NCBI GenBank assembly: GCA_006969385.1
Contig: CP030884.1
Location: forward strand, 2,542,001-2,606,000
Origin: Planctomycetaceae bacterium
GTDB lineage: Bacteria > Planctomycetota > Phycisphaerae > UBA1845 > UTPLA1
Length of the DNA stretch: 64,000 nt
Reading direction: 5' to 3'
Part shown: positions 17,206 to 26,431 of the stretch, one piece after another
Layout: each line of letters begins with the position of its first letter
Numbering within the stretch: the stretch's first letter is position 1
Program-made: the position numbers and the translations under genes
The notes under the pieces: model-generated
Told to the model about the DNA's origin: nothing
The model's input: only the letters and a program-made list of their open reading frames with translations
Database searches by the model: none

Positions 17206-18114
17206 GTGCGTCTCTTTCCCGAATGGGTCCGTGAAATCCGAGGACGGGATGCGACGTTCTTTATCGAGCAATTGTCCGCCCGGCAGAATCCAAACCAATC
17301 ACTACGCATTCTCGAAATCGGCGGTGGCGATGGTTACATTGCAAGCCTCGTCCACGACGCCGGGTTTGAGATAAAAAGCACCGACCCGAGCCCACGCGAA
17401 CCGCTCGTGTTCCCGGTCGAAGTTATGGAAGCGTCGCGCCTTCCGTATGACGACAACAGCTTCGATGCCGTCATTTCATCGAACGTACTCGAACATATTA
17501 AAAACCTACACGATAGCTTCGCGGAAATGACGCGCGTGTTAAAGCCGAACGGCATCATGATTCATTCGATGCCGACGCCGGCCTGTAGTTTCGTGTCCAC
17601 GCTTACGGCGCCGATCATGCTCCTGCGAACGTGGTATTACTTTCTGACAGGTCGGTTGCAACCGCCCGAAGGTAAGCCGCAGCGGTTACCCGAACGTTTG
17701 CCGTTGGCGCAGCGTATCAACCGGCATCCGCGCCTGGCCCGATTTTGTTACCGGTCGCTTTACGCGCTTTGGCAATTGCAACCGTTGCGTGCGATTCGGT
17801 TTCGCTATGGGCACGGTGAGGCGAGCGGCCCGATCGATGAATTGATTATTTGGCGCGAATCAAAATGGCGCCGGCGCTTCGAAGCAGCGCGGCTCGATGT
17901 TCACAAAGTGCATTACGGTGATCTGTGTTGTTCGATGAATAAGTTGTTTCCCTTTAAGTTCATGGCGTTTCGCAGTTGGGTGGCCCGGCAGGGCTGGGCT
18001 TCGACGGCGTTTTATTTGGTTTCGCCGGCCGCCTCTCAAACGAGCGGGAATGGTGCAAGCAGCGGGAGCGGTGCCCCACGGCCTGTCGAAATGGCTGCCG
18101 CATCTGCCCAGTGA
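17206..18114 (+). CDS. SAM-dependent class I methyltransferase
   Basis: About 302 residues. Motif I is LRILEIGGGDGYIASLV, followed by the acidic strand KSTDPSP and SFDAVISSNVLEHIKN, typical of Methyltransf_11-type enzymes. A hydrophobic segment around TAPIMLLRTWYYFLTG suggests membrane contact, perhaps with a lipid or quinone substrate. The GTG at 17206 is chosen because GGAG lies 7 bp upstream; an upstream TTG at 17152 is possible. The C-terminal tail is low-complexity Ser/Gly/Ala. The substrate is unknown. Confidence 0.8.
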   Translation: MRLFPEWVREIRGRDATFFIEQLSARQNPNQSLRILEIGGGDGYIASLVHDAGFEIKSTDPSPREPLVFPVEVMEASRLPYDDNSFDAVISSNVLEHIKNLHDSFAEMTRVLKPNGIMIHSMPTPACSFVSTLTAPIMLLRTWYYFLTGRLQPPEGKPQRLPERLPLAQRINRHPRLARFCYRSLYALWQLQPLRAIRFRYGHGEASGPIDELIIWRESKWRRRFEAARLDVHKVHYGDLCCSMNKLFPFKFMAFRSWVARQGWASTAFYLVSPAASQTSGNGASSGSGAPRPVEMAAASAQ

Positions 18115-18297
18115 AGGCTTACTGCGAGGCTTTACGAGCCTGTCCTGTTTTTTAGCGCGTTGTGTGTTAGAATACCCCGATTCAAGCTGCTGGTTTTAAC
18201 TTCAAAAACACTAGCATGCAGCGGCCTGATAATTCGCTTCGAATGATCCACCGTTCGAGAACCTAACGCGCCCAGAACCCGACGGAGCCCGCACACT

Positions 18298-19914
18298 ATG
18301 GCAGAGCAAGTCTCGATGCATCCCGGCAAGATTGGACCCAACACCACCATCTCCGGTCGCGAAATTGAAACGGTTTACCAGCCGTTTGACGTGGCCGAGA
18401 TGGATTATGAGACCCATCTGGGCAACCCCGGTGAGTTTCCCTTCACGCGCGGCGTGCACAAAGAGATGTATCGCAAGCGGCTTTGGACGATGCGGCAGTT
18501 CGCCGGCTTCGGTTCGGCCAAGCAGACCAACGAGCGGTTTAAGTTTTTGCTCGGTCGCGGGCAGACCGGGCTCAGCACGGCGTTTGACCTGCCCACGCTG
18601 ATGGGGCGCGATAGTGACGATCAACTCTCGCTGGGCGAGGTCGGTCGCTGCGGCGTGGCCGTGGATACGCTGGCCGATTTTGAGATTCTGTTTGATGGAA
18701 TTTGCCTCAAAGATGTAAGCGTTTCGATGACGATCAACGCTCCGGCAGCAATCGTGCTCGCGTTTTATATCGCCACGGCCGACAAACAGGGCGTGCCGCG
18801 CGATCAACTGCGCGGTACTTGCCAAAACGATATTCTGAAAGAATTCCACGCGCAGAACGAATTCGTCTTTCCGCCCAAGGAAAGCGTCGACCTCGTGACG
18901 GATACCATCGAGTTCTGCGCCAACGAAATGCCGCAGTACAACCCAGTCAGCGTCAGCGGTTATCACATTCGCGAGGCGGGTTCGACGGCGGGGCAGGAAC
19001 TGGCTTTCACGCTCGGCGATGGTTTGCACTATTGCCAGCAGGCGGTTGATCGCGGGCTCGATATCGATTCGTTTGCACCACGCATCAGCTTCTTCTTTAA
19101 CAGCCATAACGATTTCTTCGAAGAGATCGCCAAGTTCCGCGCCGCGCGGCGCTTGTGGGCGCATTACATGAAGGAACGCTTCGGTGCGAAGAATGAGCGC
19201 TCGATGTGGTTGCGCTTCCACGCCCAAACGGCCGGTTGCAGCCTGTATTCCAAACAGCCGTATGTGAATCTGATGCGCGTCGCCTATCAGGCAATGGCGG
19301 CGGTGCTCGGCGGTTGTCAATCGCTGCACACGAATAGCATGGATGAAACGATCTGTCTGCCGACGGAGCAGGCGGTGACGTTGGCGTTGCGCACGCAGCA
19401 GGTGCTGGCTTACGAAACAGGCGTGACTAACAGCGTCGATCCGCTGGGCGGCAGCTATATGGTCGAGAGCCTGACCAACCAACTCGAAGCCGAAGCGCGC
19501 GAGTACATCGACGCCATCGATGAGATGGGCGGTATGATCGGTGCGATTGAAAATGGTTACATCCGCCGCGAAATCGCCGACGCCGCCTATCGTTACAGCC
19601 AAGCCGTCGAACGCGGCGACAAGAAGTTGGTGGGCGTAACGGACTTCGTCTCTGACGATGAAGACCCGATCGAACTGCTCAAGATCGGCAACGAAGTCGA
19701 ACAACAAGTCGTCGCCGACTTGCAAAAGGTCAAAGCCAAGCGCGACGACGCCAAGCTGTCGGCCGCCCTTGAGCGCATCACGACCGACGCTCGGGCCGAA
19801 CGTAACGTGATGCCGGCGCTGATCGAAGGGGCCAAGGCCTATGCCACGGTCGGCGAAATGGTCGGGGCGTTGGAGGAGGCGCTGGGGCGGTTTGATACGG
19901 GGCAGATTGCGTGA
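18298..19914 (+). CDS. B12-dependent acyl-CoA mutase large subunit, isobutyryl-CoA-mutase-like
   Basis: A 538-residue methylmalonyl-CoA-mutase-family catalytic barrel without the C-terminal B12-binding domain, so a separate small subunit is expected elsewhere. Aligned without gaps to methylmalonyl-CoA mutase as I remember it, the key substrate residues are Phe68 (in MRQFAGF, where mutases for methylmalonyl-CoA have Tyr89) and Gln186 (in AQNEFVFPP, where they have Arg207). Ala95 occupies the position that is Asp in 2-hydroxyisobutyryl-CoA mutase. The Phe/Gln pair is the isobutyryl-CoA mutase pattern. Catalytic Tyr222-His223 are kept. It is probably used in valine or branched-chain acyl-CoA metabolism. 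Confidence 0.85.
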   Translation: MAEQVSMHPGKIGPNTTISGREIETVYQPFDVAEMDYETHLGNPGEFPFTRGVHKEMYRKRLWTMRQFAGFGSAKQTNERFKFLLGRGQTGLSTAFDLPTLMGRDSDDQLSLGEVGRCGVAVDTLADFEILFDGICLKDVSVSMTINAPAAIVLAFYIATADKQGVPRDQLRGTCQNDILKEFHAQNEFVFPPKESVDLVTDTIEFCANEMPQYNPVSVSGYHIREAGSTAGQELAFTLGDGLHYCQQAVDRGLDIDSFAPRISFFFNSHNDFFEEIAKFRAARRLWAHYMKERFGAKNERSMWLRFHAQTAGCSLYSKQPYVNLMRVAYQAMAAVLGGCQSLHTNSMDETICLPTEQAVTLALRTQQVLAYETGVTNSVDPLGGSYMVESLTNQLEAEAREYIDAIDEMGGMIGAIENGYIRREIADAAYRYSQAVERGDKKLVGVTDFVSDDEDPIELLKIGNEVEQQVVADLQKVKAKRDDAKLSAALERITTDARAERNVMPALIEGAKAYATVGEMVGALEEALGRFDTGQIA

Positions 19915-19949
19915 GGTTGGTCTTGTTAGCCTAACGTTCGATAAACCTG

Positions 19950-19986
19950 ACGCGCGGGTGGTTGTTTCGCCTGCGCGTTTTTTTTT
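19950..19986 (+). terminator. intrinsic terminator of the acyl-CoA mutase gene
   Basis: The stem ACGCGCGGG pairs with GCCTGCGCGT (one G-T pair) across a short loop, followed by a run of nine T. It lies 36 bp after the mutase stop codon. Confidence 0.85.
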
Positions 19987-20094
19987 GCGCTGGTGTGCGT
20001 GTATGATCTCGCCAAAATGTGCGATGCGGTTGGTTAGCTATTCGAATTAAGATAGAAGGTACGACTTTCTGTCTGGGTCGGCGATTCTTTGGTG

Positions 20095-20565
20095 ATGGAT
20101 CAGAAGTCTCGGTTGTTAAGGTTGGCAGCGTGGTTTCGATGCGTGGTCTTGAAAAGGCCTCGCAATGTTGTTCACGTCGAATTTGCTCTAAACATTGACT
20201 CTGAACGCGACGAAGCAGACACCTTGGAAATCGAGATGATAATTGACGGCGAGCGATTGGAAGCGTTTGATTTCGGGCCGATCGACCTATCCGAGTTGCA
20301 GAAGGCGATCAAATGTGACGGCGTCTACTATATCTGGACATGCTGGTGTGGTGCTCCTGGTTGTGGTGGAAACGTAAACGGTGTGTCAGTAGTCCATGAA
20401 AATGATCATTCGGTCTGGCACGACATGGATTTGAAGTTGAAATACCGATTCGATCGCGTGCAGTTGGCTCGAGCGCTTGAAAATGTAACGTATGAGGCGC
20501 GGCGATTAATTACGGAGCGACCAAAGTTGATGTGGGCGCCTGAGACGAATGGACGCGCTATGTGA
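20095..20565 (+). CDS. hypothetical protein with a CxCGxPxCGG motif
   Basis: I do not recognise the family. The protein has about 156 residues from ATG 20095 (upstream TTG 20089 and GTG 20092 are also in frame). The centre holds WTCWCGAPGCGG, a four-cysteine cluster that could bind a metal, followed by a basic segment. No signal peptide. A terminator precedes it, so it is transcribed on its own. It is less G/C-rich than its neighbours. Confidence 0.6.
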   Translation: MDQKSRLLRLAAWFRCVVLKRPRNVVHVEFALNIDSERDEADTLEIEMIIDGERLEAFDFGPIDLSELQKAIKCDGVYYIWTCWCGAPGCGGNVNGVSVVHENDHSVWHDMDLKLKYRFDRVQLARALENVTYEARRLITERPKLMWAPETNGRAM

Positions 20566-20603
20566 CGAAATTGGTACGCACAGCATACCCTACAACATCC
20601 GGT

Positions 20604-22388
20604 TTATTGTCTCATTAACACCGCCAAATCCTTCGCATCCAACACCTGCACCTTAAACCCATCGCCTTCCTTAACGACGGTGCCGCGCACGCGGATGGTG
20701 GCGCCGCGCTTCGGGTCCTGGTCGGGGCGCAGTTGGTCGGCGACGGCTTTGTAGTAAAAGACCTCGGCTTTGCCGCTGTTGCCTGCGAGCGTTAAACGCA
20801 GGATGCGACCGTGCTCGGGGCTGATTTGATTCTCTTCCGCGGTGATCTTGCCTTCGACGACGACGCTCTTGCCATCATTCGCTGCATTCACGTCGCTTAG
20901 TTTGGTAAGGTCGGCGTTTTTGACCTGCACGAGTTGCCCGTGTGCGATCCAACCCGCCGAATCGGGAATCGGCCAAAACACCAGGTCGCCGGTCGCCTTG
21001 TCGGGCGTGCCGCCATCGTCTTTGCCGTTGGTGCCGACGCTATACAAGACCGGCCCGTTGTCGGTCACCTTATAAACAAACTCATCGCTACCGTACGGAT
21101 CGCGCAGCACTTTACTATTTACGCGCTTGCCCAAATCGGCGAGTTGCTTGGGCCAATCTTCGCGGGCTTTTTTGTACGCATGTATTGCCGCCACGATTTG
21201 CGCGGCGCGGCGATGGGCTTCGGCTTCGGCGGCCAACGTGTAAGCGCTGGCCAACACGTGATGGCCCGTCATGAACATGCCCTTGGTTACGCCGTGTGCG
21301 TTGCGCAACTGATCGGCCAGCGCGATGAGGCTGCCGTGATTGCTCCCGGCGTAACCGACCTTCATCTGACGTTGCATGGATCGATGCGTATCCAGGATTT
21401 TCCTGGCGATGTCTTCGGCGGGCGATGCATCGACGCGTGCGCCGATACCCATGCCTAAGCCGCCACCGCCGCCCATCGACTGACCGGTGATGTCTTGATA
21501 GCGATTGCCGTTGAACTTGGCACCGTTGTCGAAGGGGCTGTAGATGTATTGAATCGCATCGAGCCAGATGGCGCATTCGCCCGCCGCCGTTAGCTTCGCG
21601 TCTATCTCTTTACTGTCGATTTCCTGTAAGAGTTTGAAGAGCGTGTTGGCGTTGCGTTCGTAGAACACGCCGTGGGCAAAGCCCCAGAAGATGTGTTCGT
21701 ACGTGAGCGTGCGCATCGCACACTGCGCCGAAAACTCGGGCACGCTTAGACAGTTTCTCATCTGGCCGGCCAAGCGCAGATTGGCTTCGACCGCTTCGCC
21801 GAGGGCACGCGCTTCGACCTCGCCTTCATCGCCGATGCGCCATGCCGCTTCGAGCACACCCTTGGCGCAGTCGTCGAGCGGCAGTAGATGCGGAAACTGC
21901 AAATGCACGAGCCGGTTGTTGCGATCTTCGGCGCTGCCATCGAGGGAGATGGGTGGAACCAGTTTCGATTTCTCGGTGGCCGCGCGATATTTGGCCAGCA
22001 CGGGTTTGGTTACTACGTAACTCACTTGCCATTGCGGTTCGTATTGGGCAATCCACGGGCCGGGGCCGGGTGGCCAACTGGGCTTGCCGTCGCGGCCAAC
22101 GGATTGATTGGCCCGCTCGTGCATCGGCGTCGTCAGCATGCCGCGGAACTTTGGCCACGCGCCGGGTTGAACGGTGCTATCCACTAAGCCGGGCATAAAC
22201 GCGGCATAGTCGGGGTAGGCGTTGCGGCTGCTCGAAGCCGAGCCCTGCATGCCGGCATAGTAACTGACGTAGTCGACGCGACGCTTGAAATCGGGCAGTG
22301 ATGGGAAGTCGTCGGCGTGGACGTTGTTATTCGATGCGATGGCGATGACGCTCAGCGCGAACACGGCGATGCCAAATGGACGGGGCAT
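20604..22388 (-). CDS. exported protein with a GspG-like C-terminal segment and an OB-like domain
   Basis: A 594-residue protein with an N-terminal signal sequence (FALSVIAIASNNNVHA). Around residues 410-470 there is a segment resembling the C-terminal half of type II secretion pseudopilin GspG: AYKKAREDWPKQLADLG, then DPYGSDEFVYKV and LYSVGTNGKDDGG. After it, residues about 495-590 (KSVVVEGKITAEEN, GATIRVRGTVV) look like an OB-fold. The N-terminal half is mostly helical and unassigned. Periplasmic or surface location is likely; function unknown. Confidence 0.72.
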   Translation of the reverse strand: MPRPFGIAVFALSVIAIASNNNVHADDFPSLPDFKRRVDYVSYYAGMQGSASSSRNAYPDYAAFMPGLVDSTVQPGAWPKFRGMLTTPMHERANQSVGRDGKPSWPPGPGPWIAQYEPQWQVSYVVTKPVLAKYRAATEKSKLVPPISLDGSAEDRNNRLVHLQFPHLLPLDDCAKGVLEAAWRIGDEGEVEARALGEAVEANLRLAGQMRNCLSVPEFSAQCAMRTLTYEHIFWGFAHGVFYERNANTLFKLLQEIDSKEIDAKLTAAGECAIWLDAIQYIYSPFDNGAKFNGNRYQDITGQSMGGGGGLGMGIGARVDASPAEDIARKILDTHRSMQRQMKVGYAGSNHGSLIALADQLRNAHGVTKGMFMTGHHVLASAYTLAAEAEAHRRAAQIVAAIHAYKKAREDWPKQLADLGKRVNSKVLRDPYGSDEFVYKVTDNGPVLYSVGTNGKDDGGTPDKATGDLVFWPIPDSAGWIAHGQLVQVKNADLTKLSDVNAANDGKSVVVEGKITAEENQISPEHGRILRLTLAGNSGKAEVFYYKAVADQLRPDQDPKRGATIRVRGTVVKEGDGFKVQVLDAKDLAVLMRQ

Positions 22389-22708
22389 GGTGGGCCTTTC
22401 GGGCGGGAGTTTATTAACCGAACACTGCCGATTTAGGGCGATGTCGCGGGCGGGACGTTACGGTTTGCCTAATTAGGGCCGACTGGTGCGGTGCAAAGGC
22501 GCATAGGCTCTTTTTCAAGTCTAATTGCTAAGTTCTCGGCGTAGCGCCGTTCGGCATCCGGCGTAAGCCGGATGCGCTGTGGCACCGGTTTGTTACCGGT
22601 GTTTCCCTTGTGCCGCCGGTTGGCAACCAGTGATTCCCCGCGTGAATCTGCAGCGATCCGAGATCCGACGACTCGTATTGTAATCAATCTGGCGGGGCCG
22701 ATGCGAGT
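22389..22708. other. intergenic stretch with a two-hairpin repeat
   Basis: No gene. It holds one copy of the two-hairpin dispersed repeat at 22554-22606; the rest shows nothing else I can name. Confidence 0.6.
22554..22606 (+). repeat. dispersed two-hairpin repeat, copy 1
   Basis: Hairpin one is GCATCCGG-CGTAAG-CCGGATGC (22554-22575). Hairpin two is CACCGGT-TTGTT-ACCGGTG (22583-22601). Copies with the same layout occur at 47724-47756, 49320-49400 and 51577-51622; the last two are in the opposite orientation. Confidence 0.7.
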
Positions 22709-22954
22709 TTACTCCTCCGGGACCGGGTCGTAGCCCGATCCGCCGAACGGATGGCAGCGGCAAATGCGACGCACGCCCAGCCAGCCACCGCGCCACGGGC
22801 CGTGACGGTGCACGGCTTCGGCGGTGTATTCGCTGCAACTGGGCGTGAAGCGACAGGACCCGAAAAAGAACGGTCGCAGCGCGACCTGATAGAAGCGAAT
22901 CAGCGCGAGCATGCAAAAAGCGGCGCAGCGCGAGATCAACGAACGTCGTTTCAT
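22709..22954 (-). CDS. yidD: membrane protein insertion efficiency factor YidD
   Basis: 81 residues, normal for YidD. The pattern [26 protein letters not shown] and the following [22 protein letters not shown] are diagnostic. YidD is an amphipathic protein at the inner face of the cytoplasmic membrane that assists YidC-dependent insertion. In many genomes it sits with rpmH, rnpA and yidC; here none of these is adjacent, so it is an isolated copy. Confidence 0.95.
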   Translation of the reverse strand: MKRRSLISRCAAFCMLALIRFYQVALRPFFFGSCRFTPSCSEYTAEAVHRHGPWRGGWLGVRRICRCHPFGGSGYDPVPEE

Positions 22955-23097
22955 AGAGGGTATGTTAACGCAGGCGGTGGGGCAGAACGATTGGCCTTCT
23001 CAGCCCGTCCCGAACTCAAATTTAGCGGATATGAGATTTCGTCGACGCCATTAAGCACGAATTAATTCTTCGGCGTTGTACAGCCCCAGCAGTGTTC

Positions 23098-23323
23098 GTC
23101 ATTCCTCTTCTACGCCAAAGGCGTTGTTTCAATAGCCTGGGGTTGACGCGAAGTGGCTACCCCAGGAAATGGTTGGAAGAGTATCCTCGAACTCTGAAGG
23201 AGTTCCGTCCCGTCCGGCATGCCGCAACGCTTTCAGCGTTGAATGTTCTTTGTTGACTTCGCACCCCAGGGTAGCTGCTGCGCATCAACCCTGGGCTACT
23301 GGCGCAACGCCTTCGGCGTTGGA
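23098..23323. repeat. array of small hairpins, copy A
   Basis: The gap 22955-23517 has no gene and contains a string of short hairpins: ACGCC-AAA-GGCGT, CCTGGGG...CCCCAGG, GAACTC-TGAAG-GAGTTC, CAACGC-TTTCA-GCGTTG, CCCAGGG...CCCTGGG and CAACGCC-TTC-GGCGTTG. A related array lies at 30943-31165, with the same order of the last three hairpins. Confidence 0.65.
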
Positions 23324-23396
23324 TTCCGCCCATAGCCTCTCAGCGCTACGTCTGTATTACGCACGTGATAAACAAGCATATGCGCATCGTGCGCGC

Positions 23397-23437
23397 AAAA
23401 AAACACCCGCACACCGTGTTAACGATGCGCGGGTGTT
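23397..23437 (-). terminator. intrinsic terminator of the PDZ-protein gene
   Basis: On the minus strand AACACCCGC and GCGGGTGTT pair, enclosing a smaller stem, followed by a run of seven T (A7 at 23397-23403). It lies about 80 bp after the stop of the PDZ gene. Confidence 0.85.
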
Positions 23438-23517
23438 GGGTTTCTTAAGCGACGGCCTTGATTGTTGGACAGGAGGTCGCCGCCTAAGAATGGGTGGAGT
23501 GGGGTTCTGTGAACGAC

Positions 23518-24960
23518 TTACTCCGCGCCGGCGTTGGCTGCCTGATCCAGCAGCTTGGCGTAGCGCTCGTAGTAGTCGGGCATGGCGGCTTTAAGTTGCT
23601 CGGCGTTGTCGAATTCCTGCACCAGTTCGGCATCGCCGTCGCGCGTCGTAAGCGTGATGCTGCCGTCGGGGGCGACCTTGAAGCTGGTCATCACTTTGCT
23701 CGCGAACACGCGCACGTCTTCGGCTGCCGGTGCGCCGGAACCTTCACCAATGCGACGCAGGATGCGGAAGCGCGGCGTGCCGGTGTTCGGATCGGTGCCG
23801 TCGGTTTCGACGTTGATATCGAGTTGTTTCAACATGTTGTCCGACTTTTCGAGCAGGCCCTTAACGCGTTCGTCGAGTTCTTTGAGTTCGACGTTGACAT
23901 CGATGTTGCCGTCTTCATTGGTCCACGCGAACGTACCGATGTTGCCCGGCAGGAATCGCAGGTTGTTACCGTGCAGGCCGTGGGCACCGTCGAAACGCAG
24001 CATGAACATGTTTTGGTCCGGGTTTTCTGCCTTGTAGGCTTCCATGCTGTCGTAGGTGTCGGTGGTGGTGTTTTCGTTGCCATCGGCGTCGGTCGTGGTC
24101 GTGGTGACGGTGACTTGGCCGTTGTCGCCAACTTCGACGCGCACGCTCTTGCCGTGGGCCGATTCAAAGATCGTATCGGCATGACCTTCAAACGGGATAC
24201 GTTCGAGCAGCGCTTCGAAGTTGCCATCCTGCAGGCCGGGCACACCGTTCCATTCGAATTCGCCATCGCCGAGTTTGTTGAACGTCCAGTTACCGTCGTC
24301 GTCTTTCATGACGATACCGCCGCGCTTGAACACGTTGCCGCGGGCGACATGGCCGAGGTCGTCTTCGAAGAGATACTCGCGCTGCGCGGCGTCTTCCGGC
24401 CGCGTGCCAACGACGAGATTGACGTCGATCTGCTTGGCACCGCGAAGCAGCGTGAACGTATGGGTTTCTCCCGGTTGGAAGGTGCGCACGATATCGAGGA
24501 AGGCGCCGAGGTCGGAGTTGATCGGCTGACCGTCGATTTGCGTGATGACGTCGTATTGATTGAAGGCGGCCATATCGGCGGGCGAATCTTTTAATACGTT
24601 CAGGACCATTTGGCCGCTGTTTTTCTCGAGCTGCAACTGCGCTGCCAGCGGGCGGGAGACGGGTCCGAACTGAATGCCGAGCCAGGGGCCGCCGGCTTCG
24701 ATGTTCGATGCGCCTTCGACGCGTACTTCAGTGAAGACGTTGTCGGCGACCGGCGCTTCTTCGCCGTTGCGAACGACAATCGCTTGCATGACTTGCTCAA
24801 CGACCGGTTGGTCGGCATCTTCAACGGCTTGAATCTTGACGATTTGCTTGGCTTCTGGTGCGGGCTCTTGAGCGACGGGCTTGCGATAGCGGGCTTGCAA
24901 TGCCTGAGTTGCTATCAACACCAATGCGAAGGTTAAGAAGGCGAATTTGGGGGTTTTCAT
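23518..24960 (-). CDS. exported PDZ-domain protein
   Basis: 480 residues with a signal peptide (FAFLTFALVLIATQALQA). A PDZ domain covers about residues 93-185: GGPWLGIQFGPVSRPLAAQL, VLKDSPADMAAFNQYDVITQIDGQPI and TFTLLRGAKQIDVNL. No protease domain is visible, so it is likely a periplasmic adaptor or sensor. A C-terminal half rich in acidic and aromatic residues follows. The ECF sigma and anti-sigma genes lie directly upstream on the same strand, so the PDZ protein could feed an envelope signal to that pair. Confidence 0.85.
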   Translation of the reverse strand: MKTPKFAFLTFALVLIATQALQARYRKPVAQEPAPEAKQIVKIQAVEDADQPVVEQVMQAIVVRNGEEAPVADNVFTEVRVEGASNIEAGGPWLGIQFGPVSRPLAAQLQLEKNSGQMVLNVLKDSPADMAAFNQYDVITQIDGQPINSDLGAFLDIVRTFQPGETHTFTLLRGAKQIDVNLVVGTRPEDAAQREYLFEDDLGHVARGNVFKRGGIVMKDDDGNWTFNKLGDGEFEWNGVPGLQDGNFEALLERIPFEGHADTIFESAHGKSVRVEVGDNGQVTVTTTTTDADGNENTTTDTYDSMEAYKAENPDQNMFMLRFDGAHGLHGNNLRFLPGNIGTFAWTNEDGNIDVNVELKELDERVKGLLEKSDNMLKQLDINVETDGTDPNTGTPRFRILRRIGEGSGAPAAEDVRVFASKVMTSFKVAPDGSITLTTRDGDAELVQEFDNAEQLKAAMPDYYERYAKLLDQAANAGAE

Positions 24961-25131
24961 GGCTTACTCCTTTATGCAAAGTCCATGTGCCTTGCGAAAA
25001 CAACCAGCGTTTACGCGGTTATCTTGTTCTTGCGTGACGCGATCACGTTGTCGCGCCTCTAATTCGATCCCCGCCGCGCTCGTCGGCCGGCCTGTCGCCG
25101 CGCGGCGGGCGGGAATCTACAGCTGTCTTAT

Positions 25132-25692
25132 TTAGAAATCCCCCACCAGCGGGTCGAGCCGCGCGGCGTGGGTTTCACGTTCCAAAATGATGATCACGTT
25201 CGGGTTATCACCGCGAATACCGATCACGTCGCGATACACATCGCCCCGCAATTGCTGCGGTTGATATGCCGGGCGACGGTAATCGACCTGCATCGGTTGA
25301 TACGTCGGCAGTTGTCGCGGTCCCGGCGGAAACGAGCGCTCGGCGACGATGTCCTGCGGTTTGTTGCTGGAGAAAATGGTGCCCCACGGTAACGACGCCA
25401 CCACGATCATGGCGGCAGCAGCGAGTAGCGCCGCCGTGATGCCGGTGCGCAGACCGTGCCAGCGCGGCGGTTGAGCGTAATGCAAGGGGGGCGTCGTAGC
25501 GGATGTCGGCGACGCTTCAAAGTCGGCATGGATGGCAACGCCCGCGGCGCGATCCAGTGCTTCGTACTCATGCATGAGCACGCGAGCGGCTTCGTTGTTG
25601 GCAAGCGCGTCATCAAGTTCTCGACGATCGCCAGCGCTGAGTTCGCCGTCGAGGGCTCGGTTGATCAGGATTTCAATGCGTTCGGTGTTCAT
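25132..25692 (-). CDS. putative anti-sigma factor, single-pass membrane
   Basis: 186 residues. The N-terminal part (ILINRALDGELSAGDRRELDDAL, EAARVLMHEYEALDRAA) is like anti-sigma factors, and a transmembrane helix (GITAALLAAAAMIVVASL) is at about 83-100. The HxxxCxxC zinc motif of ZAS anti-sigma factors is absent. It is encoded 54 bp after the ECF sigma gene on the same strand, so it is its likely partner. The C-terminal part would lie in the periplasm and is Pro/Gln-rich. Confidence 0.75.
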   Translation of the reverse strand: MNTERIEILINRALDGELSAGDRRELDDALANNEAARVLMHEYEALDRAAGVAIHADFEASPTSATTPPLHYAQPPRWHGLRTGITAALLAAAAMIVVASLPWGTIFSSNKPQDIVAERSFPPGPRQLPTYQPMQVDYRRPAYQPQQLRGDVYRDVIGIRGDNPNVIIILERETHAARLDPLVGDF

Positions 25693-25746
25693 CGTCTGAT
25701 GTTTCTTAACGCCGGTTCACAGAACCGGCCTCGTACCTTAGTTCAC

Positions 25747-26307
25747 TTAATTGTCCGCCAACGCTTCTCGTAGCAGGCGGCGGGCTCTGACCAACCGCGT
25801 TTCGACAGTTGCGACGGGCAGGTCGAGCGTTTCGGCAATCTCGGCATAACTGCAATCACGCAGATGCCGCAACACAAAGGGTTCTCGATACAACGCGGGC
25901 AAGCCGTGAATGGCCTTTAGCATGCGTTGGTTTTCTTCGGTCGCCGCCAGGTGTTGGGCGGGGTTGGCGGCTTGCTCGTCGCTTTCGGTTGCCATCTCGG
26001 GCAGCGCCAACGTGAGCCGTTTGTCGCGGGCCAGCCGCCGGCCCGAATCGAGGGCGGCGTTGCGGGTGAGCTTGTAAAGCCAACCGCGCCAGCCTTGCGG
26101 ATCGGACAGCGTTTCCAACCGTTGCCAAACGTTGGTCCAGACGTTTTGGGCGATGTCGTCGACCGCCGCCCGGTTGCCGATGGTCGCGTAGGCCACCTGC
26201 CGCACCCAAGGGTCGTGGCGACGCACGAGCACATCCACGGCGGAGCGGTCTCCGTCGCGTGCCGCCCGAATCAAGTCGGGATCAGCGGTGTGTTGGCTCA
26301 ACGCCAT
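25747..26307 (-). CDS. ECF-family RNA polymerase sigma factor
   Basis: A 186-residue sigma factor. Region 2 is recognisable in AVDVLVRRHDPWVRQVAYATIG through DDIAQNVWTNVWQRL, and region 4 in LPALYREPFVLRHLRDCSYAEIAETLDLPVATVETRLVRARRLL. It probably controls a stress or envelope regulon together with the downstream anti-sigma-like gene. It may be autoregulated, but no promoter consensus could be assigned. Confidence 0.92.
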   Translation of the reverse strand: MALSQHTADPDLIRAARDGDRSAVDVLVRRHDPWVRQVAYATIGNRAAVDDIAQNVWTNVWQRLETLSDPQGWRGWLYKLTRNAALDSGRRLARDKRLTLALPEMATESDEQAANPAQHLAATEENQRMLKAIHGLPALYREPFVLRHLRDCSYAEIAETLDLPVATVETRLVRARRLLREALADN

Positions 26308-26431
26308 GGTGTCTGGCTTCCCCTGTCTGGTCCTGTAGATAAAGACGCACGGGCCGCGCGGCCCCTGTCAAAAATATCGGAGTCGGAGGGGATTTTGTTC
26401 GCGCGGGGTCGGTGGGGCCAAGCGGTGGGAC

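Noticed and set aside
18211..19725. 504-codon open frame on the minus strand over the acyl-CoA mutase
   Set aside because: Antisense shadow of a clear gene; no domain, no ribosome-binding site.
23494..24594. 366-codon open frame on the plus strand over the PDZ gene
   Set aside because: Antisense shadow; low-complexity Val/Phe/Arg protein without motifs.
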